A DNA stretch of 64,000 bases from Mariniflexile sp. TRM1-10 (GCF_003425985.1 NZ_CP022985.1:1587501-1651500); one strand, 5' to 3'; shown: positions 16,588 to 26,739, counted from the first letter of the stretch. Numbers and translations are program-made. The notes: generated by a model not told the origin, from the letters alone.

Positions 16588-17493
16588 TTAGTTTAAGGAC
16601 ATTAAATATTTTTTGGGCGTTGTGCCATATTTCTTTTTAAAAGCTGCAATAAAATGGCTTGCAGTACTGTAACCTACTTTTAAGCCTACTTCGTTCACGT
16701 TATTTTCGCCCGACTCCAATAGTTTCCGGGCAACTTCCATTTTGTAATCGAACAAAAAACTAAACACTGAATCACCATAGATTTGCTTAAAACCTTCTTT
16801 TAGTTTTTTAAGATTCAACCCAATTTCGTCTGCCAGTTCTTGTAAACTTGGTGGTTCTGACATACGAGCAATGATAATATCTTTAGCTTTTCTAATTTTT
16901 ATAACGTTGGTTTCATCAACCAAAAATGGGCATTGTTCAATATTGGCATCTTCACTTCTGTTAAAATACAAACTTAAAAGTTCGTAAGCCTTACCTTTAA
17001 AATACAAATCCTTAATAGATTGGTTTAGGTTGTAATTTATTAATTGGTTTAAAACAATAGCCAAAGATGGAGTAATATTGCCATCTTTATAATATTTTTT
17101 GTCTTTGTTGTCTTCATTTAAAAATGAAATGTAGTCGGCTTCCTGAGAAAACAACCCGTGGAATTTTTTAATTGAAATTAACACAGAAACCATCCAAGAG
17201 TTAGGACTTACTTGAAGGTTTATTGGCAAATCACGTTGCGGATTATATAATAACAACGAGTTTTCTTCAAGAATATTAAGCATGTAACGCCCTTCGTTAA
17301 AAACAAATTTACTTGAGCCTTTAATACAAAAATGAAATTGAATATAATCGCTATTTATTTCTTTAATAAGGCTTTGCGTTTCGTTTCCATCATTTTTATA
17401 AACCAAAACCAAAAAACCGTCTTCTACTTTAGTTTCATTAAATGAACTTACAGCGTTATTTTTTTGCTGATTTTTATCGTTGTTAACTGTCAT
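16588..17493 (-). CDS. AraC-family transcriptional regulator
   Basis: A 301-residue protein. The last ~100 residues are a two-HTH AraC domain: KAKDIIIARMSEPPSLQELA, then FKQIYGDSVFSFLFDYKMEV and the signature VNEVGLKVGYSTASHFIAAF ending KKKYGTTPKKYL. The N-terminal 190 residues form a sensing domain without a recognised ligand motif; FHFCIKGSSKFVFNEGRYML suggests a cupin-like strand pattern. It is divergent from hemA across 184 bases that hold two AGCGTTATT direct repeats 21 bases apart, a spacing usual for AraC sites. It may control itself, the ThuA gene and hemA. Confidence 0.88.
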   Translation of the reverse strand: MTVNNDKNQQKNNAVSSFNETKVEDGFLVLVYKNDGNETQSLIKEINSDYIQFHFCIKGSSKFVFNEGRYMLNILEENSLLLYNPQRDLPINLQVSPNSWMVSVLISIKKFHGLFSQEADYISFLNEDNKDKKYYKDGNITPSLAIVLNQLINYNLNQSIKDLYFKGKAYELLSLYFNRSEDANIEQCPFLVDETNVIKIRKAKDIIIARMSEPPSLQELADEIGLNLKKLKEGFKQIYGDSVFSFLFDYKMEVARKLLESGENNVNEVGLKVGYSTASHFIAAFKKKYGTTPKKYLMSLN

Positions 17494-17597
17494 GTTATTT
17501 AGATTTGTTCTAAATTATTTTTTCAAAACCTCTTTATTTACAGACAAAAATATGACAAAAATCATATAAATATCAAATTAAGCATTAAAAAACCACA

Positions 17598-17654
17598 AGC
17601 GTTATTAAAAGTTCTTCTAGCGTTATTTTTTTATTAATCATAGATATACATTTG
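17598..17654 (+). promoter_or_regulatory. hemA promoter with paired AraC-type half-sites
   Basis: AGCGTTATT occurs at 17598-17606 and again at 17619-17627, same orientation, 21 bases apart (two helical turns). A TACATTTG -7 box follows at 17647-17654, 23 bases before the hemA ATG. The repeats lie where a -33 element would be, as in activator-dependent promoters. Binding by the divergent AraC protein is inferred. Confidence 0.5.
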
Positions 17655-17677
17655 CTTATTGAATTACATAGACACTA

Positions 17678-18937
17678 ATGCACCAATACAACATATCTAA
17701 AAGCAAATACTTCTATGCCATTGGCCTAAGTTATAAAAAGGCTGACGCGGACATACGAGGGCACTTTAGTTTGGATGAAACCGCTAAACTGGCGTTACTT
17801 GACCAAGCTAAGGAAAATGCTATTGAAAGTTTGGTGGTAACTTCTACCTGCAATCGTACCGAAATTTATGGTTTTGCAGAACATCCGTTTCAACTTATCC
17901 AATTGCTTTGCGATAATACGAGAGGTACGGTTGAAGAATTTCAGAAAGTAGCTTACATCTATAAAAATAACGATGCTATTGCACATATGTTTCGTGTGGG
18001 TTCTGGCTTAGACAGTCAAATTCTTGGTGACTTTGAAATTATTAGTCAGTTAAAAAAAAGTGCGCGTATTTCTAAAAAGCTTGGTTTGTTAAACCATTTT
18101 ACCGAACGTTTGGTGAATGCAGTCATTCAAGCGAGTAAACGCATTAAAAATGAAACCGAAATATCATCGGGTACCACCTCCGTATCTTTTGCTTCAGTAC
18201 AGTATATTTTTAATACAGTTGAAGATGTTTCAAACAAAAACATTTTGCTTTTTGGAACAGGGAAAATAGGTAGAAATACTTGTGAAAATTTAGTAAAACA
18301 CACCAAAAACGAACACATTACTTTAATTAACAGAACGAAAGATAAAGCAGAACAAATTGCCGGAAAATTCAATTTAGTAGTTAAAGATTATGCCAATTTA
18401 CAGGAAGAAATTCAAACTTCCGATATTTTAATTGTAGCGACAGGTGCCCAACACCCTACTGTTGATAAACACCTTATCCAAACGCAAAAACCACTTTTAA
18501 TTTTAGATTTATCGATTCCTAAAAACGTAGATCCCAATGTTGAAGAATTGGGTAATGTGACGTTAGTACATTTAGATCATTTATCACAACTTACCGATAA
18601 AACTTTAGAAGCACGAAAAGCGCACATTCCATTAGCTGAAGCCATTATTGAAGAAGTAAAGGCTGAATTTAACGATTGGTTGGAAACCCGAAAATTTGCA
18701 CCAACCATTAAGGCGTTAAAAGAGAAATTGCTTGATTTTGCTTCGGCAGAATTAGATACACAACGCAAAAAAAACAGCGATTTTAACGAAGCACAAGCTG
18801 AGTTAATTAGCAACAATATCATACAAAAAATAACGAATCACTTTGCGCATCATTTAAAAGACGATGGCATTCCTACCGATGAGAGTCTGGAACTCATAAA
18901 AAAAGTGTTTCAGTTAGAACCCACAACACATGTCTAA
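17678..18937 (+). CDS. hemA: Glutamyl-tRNA reductase
   Basis: A 419-residue protein. The catalytic Cys is C58 in VVTSTCNRTEIYG; GSGLDSQILGDFEI is the family's second signature; the NADPH-binding domain carries ILLFGTGKIGRNTCENL and INRTKDKAEQIA; and a C-terminal dimerisation helix bundle follows. It reduces glutamate on tRNA-Glu to glutamate-1-semialdehyde, the first committed step of C5-pathway heme synthesis, in the cytosol. It opens the heme run and overlaps hemCD by 8 bases. The partner aminomutase HemL is not in the window. Confidence 0.96.
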   Translation: MHQYNISKSKYFYAIGLSYKKADADIRGHFSLDETAKLALLDQAKENAIESLVVTSTCNRTEIYGFAEHPFQLIQLLCDNTRGTVEEFQKVAYIYKNNDAIAHMFRVGSGLDSQILGDFEIISQLKKSARISKKLGLLNHFTERLVNAVIQASKRIKNETEISSGTTSVSFASVQYIFNTVEDVSNKNILLFGTGKIGRNTCENLVKHTKNEHITLINRTKDKAEQIAGKFNLVVKDYANLQEEIQTSDILIVATGAQHPTVDKHLIQTQKPLLILDLSIPKNVDPNVEELGNVTLVHLDHLSQLTDKTLEARKAHIPLAEAIIEEVKAEFNDWLETRKFAPTIKALKEKLLDFASAELDTQRKKNSDFNEAQAELISNNIIQKITNHFAHHLKDDGIPTDESLELIKKVFQLEPTTHV

Positions 18938-20507
18938 AATTATAAGAATTGGTACCCGCGATAGCGAATTAGCGCTATGGCAAGCCAAAATAGTACAAAG
19001 TCTACTCGAAAATTTAGGTCATAAAACCCAATTAGTGCCTGTAAAATCTACAGGCGATTTAGTTTTAGACAAACCTCTTTACGAATTAGGCATCACCGGT
19101 ATTTTTACCCGCACCTTAGACATCGCCATGTTAAACCATGATATTGATATTGCAGTGCATTCGCTAAAAGATGTGCCAACCGTGTTACCAAAAGGCATTG
19201 TACAAGCTGCGGTTTTAAAACGCGGTAACGTAAACGACACGTTGGTTTTTAAAAATAATGAAGAATTTTTAAGTTCTAAAGAAGCGGTTATTGCAACCGG
19301 AAGTTTACGCAGGCGCGCCCAATGGCTAAACCGTTTCCCAACACATACTATTGTAGATTTACGCGGAAATGTGAATTCTCGTTTACAAAAACTGGAAAAC
19401 CATGAGGATTGGAACGGTGCTATTTTTGCAGCTGCGGGCATTGGTAGAATTGGCATTAGACCCGAAGAAGCCATTAACCTAGACTGGATGATTCCTGCGC
19501 CAGCACAAGGTGCTATCATGATTACCGCTTTAGCTGAAGATGAATTTGTACTTTCAGCTTGTAAAGAACTCAATCACGAAGAAACCGAAATTTGTACCAC
19601 TATCGAGCGCGAATTTTTAAATAAGTTGGAAGGTGGTTGTACAGCTCCTATTGGCGCATTGGCTTATATTAAAGACGAAGAAATAAATTTTAAAGGTGTA
19701 CTATTAAGTGTTGATGGCTCTAAAAGAATTGATGTCACCCGCGTTAAAAAATTAGGCGAGCACCATGATATGGCTGAGTTTTGCGCCAATTTTGTTATTG
19801 AGCGTGGCGGCAAACGTTTAATGGATACCATTAAAAACTCCAACAAAGAGATTAATGTGTATTCAACAAAATCGTTTACCGAAGACCAGCGTTTGCTTTT
19901 TCATGAAAAAGTGACTGTTGAAAGTAGCGATTTCATTAAAATAAGCTTGAATAGAATTCATCCGCGTTTCTTAAAAAACGAGATTCAGAACGTCATCATC
20001 ACCAGTAAAAATGCTGTTGAAGCATTACTTACTAACTTTTCACCCATAGAACTTCAGTTTAAAAATATTTATTGTGTTGGTCGTCGTACCAAACGATTGG
20101 TTGAAACCAAAATTGGTAAAGTAATCCATTTTGAAAACAATGCTAAAAAACTTGCTAATTATTTGATTGATTACATGGAAGGAACCGAGGTTACTTACTT
20201 TTGCAGCGATTTAAGATTAGACGATTTACCAACCATTCTAGAAAAAAACAACATTAAAGTAACTGAAGTTGAAGCTTACCAAACCAAATACGATGGCATA
20301 AAAGTAGCCAACACCGTTGAAAGTGTTATGTTTTATAGCCCTTCAACTGTTGAAAGCTTTGTTCAAAAAAACAACACGGAAGTTATTGCTTTTTGCATTG
20401 GCGAAACGACTGCTAATGAGGCTAAAAAGCACTTTAGCGATGTTAGAATTTCCAAAGTCCCAACTGTTGAAAGCGTTATCGAATTAGTAAACGAGCATTA
20501 TATCTAA
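18930..20507 (+). CDS. hemC-hemD: Fused hydroxymethylbilane synthase and uroporphyrinogen-III synthase
   Basis: A 525-residue two-domain enzyme. Residues 1-~300 are HemC: IRIGTRDSELALWQAKIVQ, HSLKDVPTVLPKG, GSLRRRAQWLNRFP and the dipyrromethane-cofactor Cys in LEGGCTAPIGALAY. Residues ~310-525 are HemD, with NVIITSKNAVEALL and VESVMFYSPSTVESFVQ typical of the weakly conserved synthase. The fusion makes hydroxymethylbilane from porphobilinogen and cyclises it to uroporphyrinogen III, and would limit loss of the unstable intermediate. HemCD fusions are known in Bacteroidota. It overlaps hemA by 8 bases. Confidence 0.94.
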   Translation: MSKIIRIGTRDSELALWQAKIVQSLLENLGHKTQLVPVKSTGDLVLDKPLYELGITGIFTRTLDIAMLNHDIDIAVHSLKDVPTVLPKGIVQAAVLKRGNVNDTLVFKNNEEFLSSKEAVIATGSLRRRAQWLNRFPTHTIVDLRGNVNSRLQKLENHEDWNGAIFAAAGIGRIGIRPEEAINLDWMIPAPAQGAIMITALAEDEFVLSACKELNHEETEICTTIEREFLNKLEGGCTAPIGALAYIKDEEINFKGVLLSVDGSKRIDVTRVKKLGEHHDMAEFCANFVIERGGKRLMDTIKNSNKEINVYSTKSFTEDQRLLFHEKVTVESSDFIKISLNRIHPRFLKNEIQNVIITSKNAVEALLTNFSPIELQFKNIYCVGRRTKRLVETKIGKVIHFENNAKKLANYLIDYMEGTEVTYFCSDLRLDDLPTILEKNNIKVTEVEAYQTKYDGIKVANTVESVMFYSPSTVESFVQKNNTEVIAFCIGETTANEAKKHFSDVRISKVPTVESVIELVNEHYI

Positions 20508-20598
20508 ATTCATTTATTATTTGGATATTTGCTATGAGTTTAAAATATTCAGCTTACAAAGCTTTTATATTTTACTTAAGGTGGAATAAATCATTACA

Positions 20599-22341
20599 AT
20601 GAAAAGAGAATCATTACTCAATTATATTTACCGTTTTTTTGATATTATTGTTCTTATCTTCATTGTTTTCGATTTTGGTTATGATTTTGACGAAAATTTT
20701 ACCACAGCACACGTTGCGAGTTTAATAATTCTCTTGTTTTTTTTACTGCTTTTTAATGCTTTTAAATTCATTGTTTATAAGTTCAAAAAAGGTAAAAACA
20801 TTGCTTTTGTAAACATGGTTATTATCTCTGTGTTGCTGGTAACTTCTCTTATTGTATCCTTATTTCATATTAATCACGATTATCATTATATTTTACAAAG
20901 AGTAAAACCCATTCTTGAGGGCGGTTTAATTCTTTACTTTCTATTAAGGTTATTTGTTTTAGTAAGACATATTTACGATGTGTATTTTAATCCTGCCATT
21001 GTATTTGTAGGCAGTTTTATGATTTTAGCATTGGCTGGTGCTTTTTTGCTGATGTTGCCAAGTGCCACAACCCATGGCATTAGCTTTACAAACGCTTTGT
21101 TTACAGCAACCAGCAGTGTATGTGTTACCGGGTTAGCTGTTTTAGATACCAGTACCGATTTTACCATTATTGGGCAGTCTATTATTTTAGTACTTATACA
21201 GCTAGGAGGTATTGGTATATTAACCTTTACATCGTTCTTCGCCTTTTTCTTTAGAGGAAGTTCCTCTTTTAAAGAAGGTTTAAATACCAAAGATTTTTTA
21301 GCCCATGAAGGGTTGAAAGATGTTTTTAGAGTCGCACTAAACGTCGTGGTATTTACGCTTGCCGTCGAAATTATTGGTGCCCTGTTTATCTATTTTTCAA
21401 TAACAACCAATCAGGATATAAACAACAGGTTTTTCTTTTCTATTTTTCATTCTATCTCGGCATTTTGTAATGCTGGTTTTTCAATATTTTCATCTGGTTT
21501 GTTTGATCAAAGTATCCGTTTTAATTACTTCTTTCAATGGATTATTATGATTCTTATTGTTTTTGGCGGACTTGGGCATCACATCATTTTCAATTTTTTC
21601 AAGTACATAAAAACTTATATATTAGAATTATTCAGCAAAAAAATAATTCATAAGCGTGTGCCTATTGTAACACTTAATTCTAAAATAGTTATTTATACCA
21701 CTATTATCTTATTGTTTGTAGGCTGGGTGTTTTTATTTATTTCAGAATACAGCAACACTTTACTAGATCATAAAACCGTTTTTGGAAAAATTACCAATGC
21801 CGCCTTTGGTTCGGTCACACCACGAACTGCTGGCTTTAATGTGGTAGATTATACGCAAATGACAATGCCTTCACTATTATTTGTTATATTTTTAATGTGG
21901 ATTGGGGCATCACCTGCATCAACTGGCGGTGGTATAAAAACAAGTACCTTTGCATTGGCTACTTTAAATATATTTGCCATTGCCAGAGGAAAAAGTAGAA
22001 TAGAAATTTTTGGAAGACGCTTTTCGGCCGAATCTACATCAAGAGCCTTTGCTATTCTATGTATTTCGCTTATCATCATTGGCATAGCCATAATGAGTTT
22101 ATTAATTTTAGAACCTAAAGACACACCGCTTTTAACGGTTGTTTTTGAATGTTTTTCGGCTTATAGTACCGTTGGTTTGAGCTTAAATTTTACCCCAAAC
22201 CTTACCGAAGCCAGCAAATATGTTATTATTGCCGTTATGTTTATTGGAAGAATAGGAATGCTCAATTTAATGATTGGTTTACTGCGCCAAATAAACCATC
22301 AATTTTATGAGTACCCTAAAGAAAATATTTTAATTAACTAA
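20599..22341 (+). CDS. trkH: TrkH/KtrB-type potassium transporter subunit
   Basis: A 580-residue polytopic protein. An extra N-terminal hydrophobic region (~1-140) precedes the four M1-P-M2 repeats of the TrkH/Ktr family. P-loop filters are visible as TATSSVCVTGLAVLDT, SAFCNAGFSIFSSG, VTPRTAGFNVVDYTQ and FSAYSTVGLSLNF. It moves K+ across the inner membrane. The next gene, 14 bases on, encodes the cytosolic RCK partner. The pair interrupts the heme genes, between hemCD and hemE. Confidence 0.92.
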   Translation: MKRESLLNYIYRFFDIIVLIFIVFDFGYDFDENFTTAHVASLIILLFFLLLFNAFKFIVYKFKKGKNIAFVNMVIISVLLVTSLIVSLFHINHDYHYILQRVKPILEGGLILYFLLRLFVLVRHIYDVYFNPAIVFVGSFMILALAGAFLLMLPSATTHGISFTNALFTATSSVCVTGLAVLDTSTDFTIIGQSIILVLIQLGGIGILTFTSFFAFFFRGSSSFKEGLNTKDFLAHEGLKDVFRVALNVVVFTLAVEIIGALFIYFSITTNQDINNRFFFSIFHSISAFCNAGFSIFSSGLFDQSIRFNYFFQWIIMILIVFGGLGHHIIFNFFKYIKTYILELFSKKIIHKRVPIVTLNSKIVIYTTIILLFVGWVFLFISEYSNTLLDHKTVFGKITNAAFGSVTPRTAGFNVVDYTQMTMPSLLFVIFLMWIGASPASTGGGIKTSTFALATLNIFAIARGKSRIEIFGRRFSAESTSRAFAILCISLIIIGIAIMSLLILEPKDTPLLTVVFECFSAYSTVGLSLNFTPNLTEASKYVIIAVMFIGRIGMLNLMIGLLRQINHQFYEYPKENILIN

Positions 22342-22355
22342 AAAAGTTTAATTCC

Positions 22356-23072
22356 ATGAAAATAATTGTTTTCGGACTTGGAAATTTTGGCATGGCTTTG
22401 TCCTTAAGTTTAACCGAAACGGGTAACGAAGTTATAGCTATAGATAAACAAATGGACAAAATTAATCTTGTAAAAGATAAAATTTCGCATGCCATTTGTA
22501 TGGACTCTACAAATGAATTGGCCTACGAAGCACTGCCTTTAAAAGATGCCGACAAAGTTATTGTTGCCATTGGAGAAAACGAGGGTGCAGCCATCATTAC
22601 AACCGCCATTATAAAAAAACTTAGTAATGTAAAAATTATCAGCAGGGCCTTATCTCCTATACACGATACGGTGTTAGAAGCCATGGGTATTTACAGCATT
22701 GTACACCCAGAGCAAGATTCGGCAGATAGACTTACCAAACAGATTAACTTTAAATCTACTCTAGAAAATTATCAGTTAGATAATAATTATACCATTTCAG
22801 AAGTAAAAGCGAAAAAAGAATTTTACGGCAAAACATTGCAAGAATTGGATTCTATAGACAAATACCATCTAACTTTAATTACTATTATTCGCGAAATTGA
22901 AAAGAAAAATTTAATAGGGAAAAAAACCGTTGTTAAAGAAACCATAGGTCGTACATCACCCGAAACTTTAGTTCTAGAAAACGACATTCTAGTAGTTTTT
23001 GGCAATAATAAAGACATTGAAAATTACTGTATGGGCGAAGAAGAGTACGATTTAAGAAACAAGAATATTTAA
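22356..23072 (+). CDS. trkA: TrkA/KtrA-type K+ channel regulatory subunit
   Basis: A 238-residue cytosolic protein. The N-terminal RCK_N Rossmann domain has [20 protein letters not shown], an acidic VIAIDK at the end of strand 2 and CMDSTNE, which bind nucleotides. The C-terminal RCK_C domain (~140-230) has [10 protein letters not shown] and [10 protein letters not shown]. It gates the TrkH-type subunit encoded just upstream. It ends one base before the hemE start codon, so hemE translation is probably coupled to it. Confidence 0.92.
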   Translation: MKIIVFGLGNFGMALSLSLTETGNEVIAIDKQMDKINLVKDKISHAICMDSTNELAYEALPLKDADKVIVAIGENEGAAIITTAIIKKLSNVKIISRALSPIHDTVLEAMGIYSIVHPEQDSADRLTKQINFKSTLENYQLDNNYTISEVKAKKEFYGKTLQELDSIDKYHLTLITIIREIEKKNLIGKKTVVKETIGRTSPETLVLENDILVVFGNNKDIENYCMGEEEYDLRNKNI

Positions 23073-23073
23073 A

Positions 23074-24099
23074 ATGATAAAAAACGATTTATTTTTAAGA
23101 GCATTAAAAGGAGAAACTGTACAACGTCCGCCTGTTTGGATGATGCGTCAAGCAGGTCGCTATTTACCAGAATTTATAGCACTTCGCGACAAATATGATT
23201 TTTTTACACGTTGCCAAACACCAGAAATTGCTAGCGAAATCACCGTACAACCCATCCGCCGTTTTGGTATGGATGCTGCTATTCTATTCAGTGATATTTT
23301 AGTCATTCCACAGGCTATGAATATTGAGGTGCAAATGAAACCAAATTTTGGACCTTATTTACCTCATCCTGTTCGTACTTCAAAAGATGTCGATAATGTT
23401 ATTGTTCCCGATGTTAAAGAGTCTTTAGACTACGTGTATCAAGCCATAAAAGCTACTAAAGAATTATTGAATGATGATATTCCTTTAATTGGTTTCGCAG
23501 GTTCGCCATGGACAATTCTTTGTTATTGCGTACAAGGTCAAGGCAGTAAAACGTTTGATAAAGCCAAAGAATTTTGCTTTACTAATCCGGTAGCGGCTCA
23601 CCTATTGCTTCAAAAAATAACCGATACCACCATTGCTTATTTAAAAGAAAAAGTAAAAGCAGGATGTAATGCGGTACAAATATTCGATTCCTGGGGAGGC
23701 ATGCTTTCGCCAGTAGATTATCAAGAATTCTCTTGGCAATATATTCAACAAATCATCGATGCATTAAAAGACGATGCTCCTGTAATTGCCTTTGGAAAAG
23801 GCTGCTGGTTTGCGCTAAACGACATGGCTAAATCTGGTGCTTCCGCTTTAGGGGTAGATTGGACATGTTCTGCAAGAAATGCCCGTTATTTAACCGGTGG
23901 AAACATTACGCTTCAAGGTAATTTTGATCCAGCACGATTATTATCACCACCTGCTGAAATCAAAAAAATGGTCCACCAAATGATAAACGAATTTGGCAAA
24001 GACAAATACATTGTAAACCTTGGTCATGGTATTTTACCTAACATCCCGGTAGAAAATGCTAAGGCGTTTATCGATGCTGTAAAGGAATATAAAGTCTGA
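23074..24099 (+). CDS. hemE: Uroporphyrinogen decarboxylase
   Basis: A 341-residue protein of normal length. The active-site signature [16 protein letters not shown] (~17-32) and [20 protein letters not shown] are unmistakable. [10 protein letters not shown] and [18 protein letters not shown] complete the TIM barrel. It decarboxylates the four acetate groups of uroporphyrinogen III to coproporphyrinogen III without cofactor, in the cytosol. It supplies the substrate of HemF, encoded about 3 kb downstream. It starts 1 base after trkA. Confidence 0.96.
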   Translation: MIKNDLFLRALKGETVQRPPVWMMRQAGRYLPEFIALRDKYDFFTRCQTPEIASEITVQPIRRFGMDAAILFSDILVIPQAMNIEVQMKPNFGPYLPHPVRTSKDVDNVIVPDVKESLDYVYQAIKATKELLNDDIPLIGFAGSPWTILCYCVQGQGSKTFDKAKEFCFTNPVAAHLLLQKITDTTIAYLKEKVKAGCNAVQIFDSWGGMLSPVDYQEFSWQYIQQIIDALKDDAPVIAFGKGCWFALNDMAKSGASALGVDWTCSARNARYLTGGNITLQGNFDPARLLSPPAEIKKMVHQMINEFGKDKYIVNLGHGILPNIPVENAKAFIDAVKEYKV

Positions 24100-24325
24100 T
24101 TTTTGGGCATTACCACAAGGGTCGCGCTTTTATTCGTAAGTTAATATTTTAAAATTTGGAACTCATGAATATAAATATGTCGCTATATCTTTTGTTTTTA
24201 AAGTTTTCGTTATTTTTAATGAGCTCTTAGCAAAACAAAAGGATGCCGCTGCAAATGTGAAACATTCACAATTTCCAATTTACAAAATAAAATACATGAG
24301 TAATCGCTAACGCAAAGAGAACTTT

Positions 24326-25096
24326 ATGATTAAAAATATTATTTTAGGAATACAGGCATATTTCGGAGCCTTTAGTTTAATATCAAAGCTAAAACTTTGG
24401 AAATACTTTGCTATTCCTATGTTAATTAGTTTTGTAACTGCCGTACTTATTTTTGCATCTGCTTACAGCTTTTCAGATAATATTGCCGATTATTTATCAA
24501 GCCTTTTTCCTGGTTGGAACACTTCATCATGGATAAAAATTTTATTAGAAATTTTAATAGGACTTTTAATAATTGCTCTCGGGCTCATCCTTTACAAACA
24601 TATCATCATGGCATTATCGGCACCATTCATGAGTCCGGTGTCCGAAAAAATTGAAACCCATTTAATAGGCAAAATACATACACACAGATCCACCTCTTTT
24701 TCTCAACAACTTTGGCGAGGTATTCGTATAAATGTTAGAAATTTAGGTATGGAACTACTTTTAACCATTCCTATTTTACTTTTAGGATTTATCCCTATAA
24801 TTGGCATTTTTTCAACGGTATTGCTTTTTTTAGTACAAGCCTATTACGCAGGTTTTGGGAATATGGATTATACTTTGGAACGTCATTTTAAATATAGCGA
24901 AAGTGTGCAATTTGTTAAAAACCATCGTGGATTAGCTATTGGAAATGGTATAATATTTATGCTGTTTTTATTAATCCCCATCATTGGTGTGATATTAGTC
25001 TTGCCACTTTCGGTGACTGCTGCTACTTTAAAAACTGTTGAAGCTATTCAAATAAAAAATTTCTTGAAACAGACTATCCTCGAGGCAAAGCCATAG
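24326..25096 (+). CDS. EI24/CysZ-like membrane protein
   Basis: A 256-residue protein with about six hydrophobic segments, among them FAIPMLISFVTAVLIFASAY, IGLLLIIALGLILYKHIIMA, LLLTIPILLLGFIPIIGIFS and IIFMLFLLIPIIGVILVLPL. APFMSPVSEKIETHLIG is characteristic of the EI24/CysZ family. CysZ imports sulfate; other members are uncharacterised, so the substrate is open. The segment near the C-terminus, LSVTAATLKTVEA, is duplicated 1.7 kb away at 26683-26721, behind a fragment of hemF. It sits between hemE and nhaA. Confidence 0.8.
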   Translation: MIKNIILGIQAYFGAFSLISKLKLWKYFAIPMLISFVTAVLIFASAYSFSDNIADYLSSLFPGWNTSSWIKILLEILIGLLIIALGLILYKHIIMALSAPFMSPVSEKIETHLIGKIHTHRSTSFSQQLWRGIRINVRNLGMELLLTIPILLLGFIPIIGIFSTVLLFLVQAYYAGFGNMDYTLERHFKYSESVQFVKNHRGLAIGNGIIFMLFLLIPIIGVILVLPLSVTAATLKTVEAIQIKNFLKQTILEAKP

Positions 25097-25161
25097 AGGT
25101 TTTTCGCCTGTTTCATTTTGACCTCTGGGTCAAAAACCGAAATTTTGTATTTTACCTCACC

Positions 25162-25238
25162 CAGAACTGCCTTTTCGGGCAGTTCTGACCTCTCCAAAGG
25201 AGAGGTGAATTGGATACCCCGAGGCTGAGCCTTCGGGG
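25162..25238. repeat. Cluster of three intergenic palindromes
   Basis: Three hairpins stand in a row between the EI24-like gene and nhaA: CAGAACTGCC/GGCAGTTCTG (25162-25187, perfect 10-bp stem), CCTCTCC/GGAGAGG (25189-25205), and CCCCGA...TCGGGG with inner GGCT/AGCC (25217-25238). They are GC-rich in an AT-rich background and resemble dispersed palindromic repeats; none has a T run that would make it a plain terminator. Confidence 0.6.
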
Positions 25239-25268
25239 AATTATTTAGATTAAAAAAACAATAAATTA

Positions 25269-26570
25269 ATGACACAAAAAAACATACTATCACCGTTTCA
25301 AAAATTTGTTAATATTGAAAGCTCCAGCGGTATATTATTACTGCTTGCTACCATTTTGGCACTTATTTGGGCAAATTCACCTTTTTCAGAAAGTTATCAA
25401 GCGCTTTGGCAATATAAAATGGGGTTCACTACCGAAAGCTTTGAATTAAATAAACCCTTATTACTCTGGATTAACGATGGTTTAATGGCCATATTCTTTT
25501 TCTTAATTGGATTGGAAATTAAAAGAGAGTTCCTTATCGGCGAACTAAATTCTGCCAAAAAATTGGCTTTTCCACTTTTTGGTGCAATAGGCGGAATGAT
25601 TATCCCTGTTATTCTTTTCATTTTAATTAATCAAAACCCCGAAACTTTTAAAGGTTGGGGTATTCCAATGGCTACCGATATTGCCTTTTCATTAGCTATC
25701 TTAAAGGTTTTAGGTAATAGAGTACCTCTGAGCCTTAAAGTGTTTTTAACTGCTTTTGCAATAGTTGACGATTTAGGAGCAGTACTTGTTATTGCAATAT
25801 TTTACAGTGGCTCTATTAAAATTGGCTTACTTGGTCTAGCCTTTTTATTATTGGCTTTTTTATATTTTTTATCGTATAGAGGCTATTATTCTAAATTTTT
25901 AATAATTTTTTTAGGAATCATTATCTGGACCCTGTTTTTAAAATCGGGCATCCACCCAACATTAGCTGGTATTTTATTAGCCTTTGCTGTTCCTATAAGA
26001 CAAAAAATTAAAACACCCGAGTTTATAGACAACCTAGTAACTATTACAAACAATATCAAACAAGCTTCTATTTTAAAAAAACCTATTCTGTCTAAAGAAC
26101 AAATTCAAGAAATTGATGAATTAGAAGACTGGACCAACAAATACCAATCGCCACTTCAACACCTAGAGCACAATCTTCACGATTGGGTTGCTTATTTTAT
26201 AATCCCACTGTTTGCTCTGGCAAATGCTGGGGTTGTGTTAAACAGTAATATTCCTTTAGATGTAGCTTTGGTAATTAACATAGCCGTTTGTTTAATTTTA
26301 GGAAAAAGTATTGGTATCTCGGCTATCGTTTTATTGGCCAATAAAGTAAAGCTTATTGAGATACCTCCCGATATTAGCAAACTTCAAATTGTAGGCGTTT
26401 CGTTTTTGGCTGGTATAGGTTTTACAATGGCTATTTTTATTGCAAGTTTAGCCTTTGTTTCAAGTCCTAATTATATCGACTCTGCAAAAATTGGCATCCT
26501 GATAGGTTCATTCATTTCGGCTATCATTGGTTTTGCCATATTAAGATTACAAGATAGCCATGAAAAATAA
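25269..26570 (+). CDS. nhaA: Na+/H+ antiporter NhaA
   Basis: A 433-residue protein with about 12 helices. The family hallmarks are ESSSGILLLLATILALIWAN, NDGLMAIFFFLIGLEIKRE, GWGIPMATDIAFSLAILKVL, the ion-binding aspartate pair in FAIVDDLGAVLVIAIFY, and GIGFTMAIFIASLAF near the end. It expels Na+ in exchange for protons in the inner membrane, a normal need of a marine bacterium. The last 11 bases overlap the ATG of the hemF 5' fragment (26560), which is probably the original hemF start and implies that nhaA and hemF were once translationally coupled. Confidence 0.95.
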   Translation: MTQKNILSPFQKFVNIESSSGILLLLATILALIWANSPFSESYQALWQYKMGFTTESFELNKPLLLWINDGLMAIFFFLIGLEIKREFLIGELNSAKKLAFPLFGAIGGMIIPVILFILINQNPETFKGWGIPMATDIAFSLAILKVLGNRVPLSLKVFLTAFAIVDDLGAVLVIAIFYSGSIKIGLLGLAFLLLAFLYFLSYRGYYSKFLIIFLGIIIWTLFLKSGIHPTLAGILLAFAVPIRQKIKTPEFIDNLVTITNNIKQASILKKPILSKEQIQEIDELEDWTNKYQSPLQHLEHNLHDWVAYFIIPLFALANAGVVLNSNIPLDVALVINIAVCLILGKSIGISAIVLLANKVKLIEIPPDISKLQIVGVSFLAGIGFTMAIFIASLAFVSSPNYIDSAKIGILIGSFISAIIGFAILRLQDSHEK

Positions 26571-26739
26571 ATTCTATCAATACATACAGACTTTACAAGA
26601 CACCATCACATCAAATTTAGAAACGGTTGATGGTAAAGCCACCTTTAAAGAAGATAAATTATTGCTGTTATATAGTATGCCGCTTTCGGTGACTGCTGCT
26701 ACTTTAAAAACTGTTGAAGCTTTGCAATTAAAAAGTTAA
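26560..26739 (+). pseudogene. Chimeric ORF: hemF 5' fragment joined to EI24 3' fragment
   Basis: A 59-codon ORF. Codons 1-32 encode MKNKFYQYIQTLQDTI and onward, identical but for one residue to the start of the HemF domain in the next gene. Codons ~41-54 encode PLSVTAATLKTVEA, copied from near the end of the EI24-like gene (25007-25045, 39 identical bases). The ATG overlaps the nhaA stop. Its first 90 bp (26567-26656) are a direct repeat of 27472-27561 with two mismatches. It is a rearrangement scar; recombination across the direct repeats would recreate an intact hemF directly after nhaA. Confidence 0.75.
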
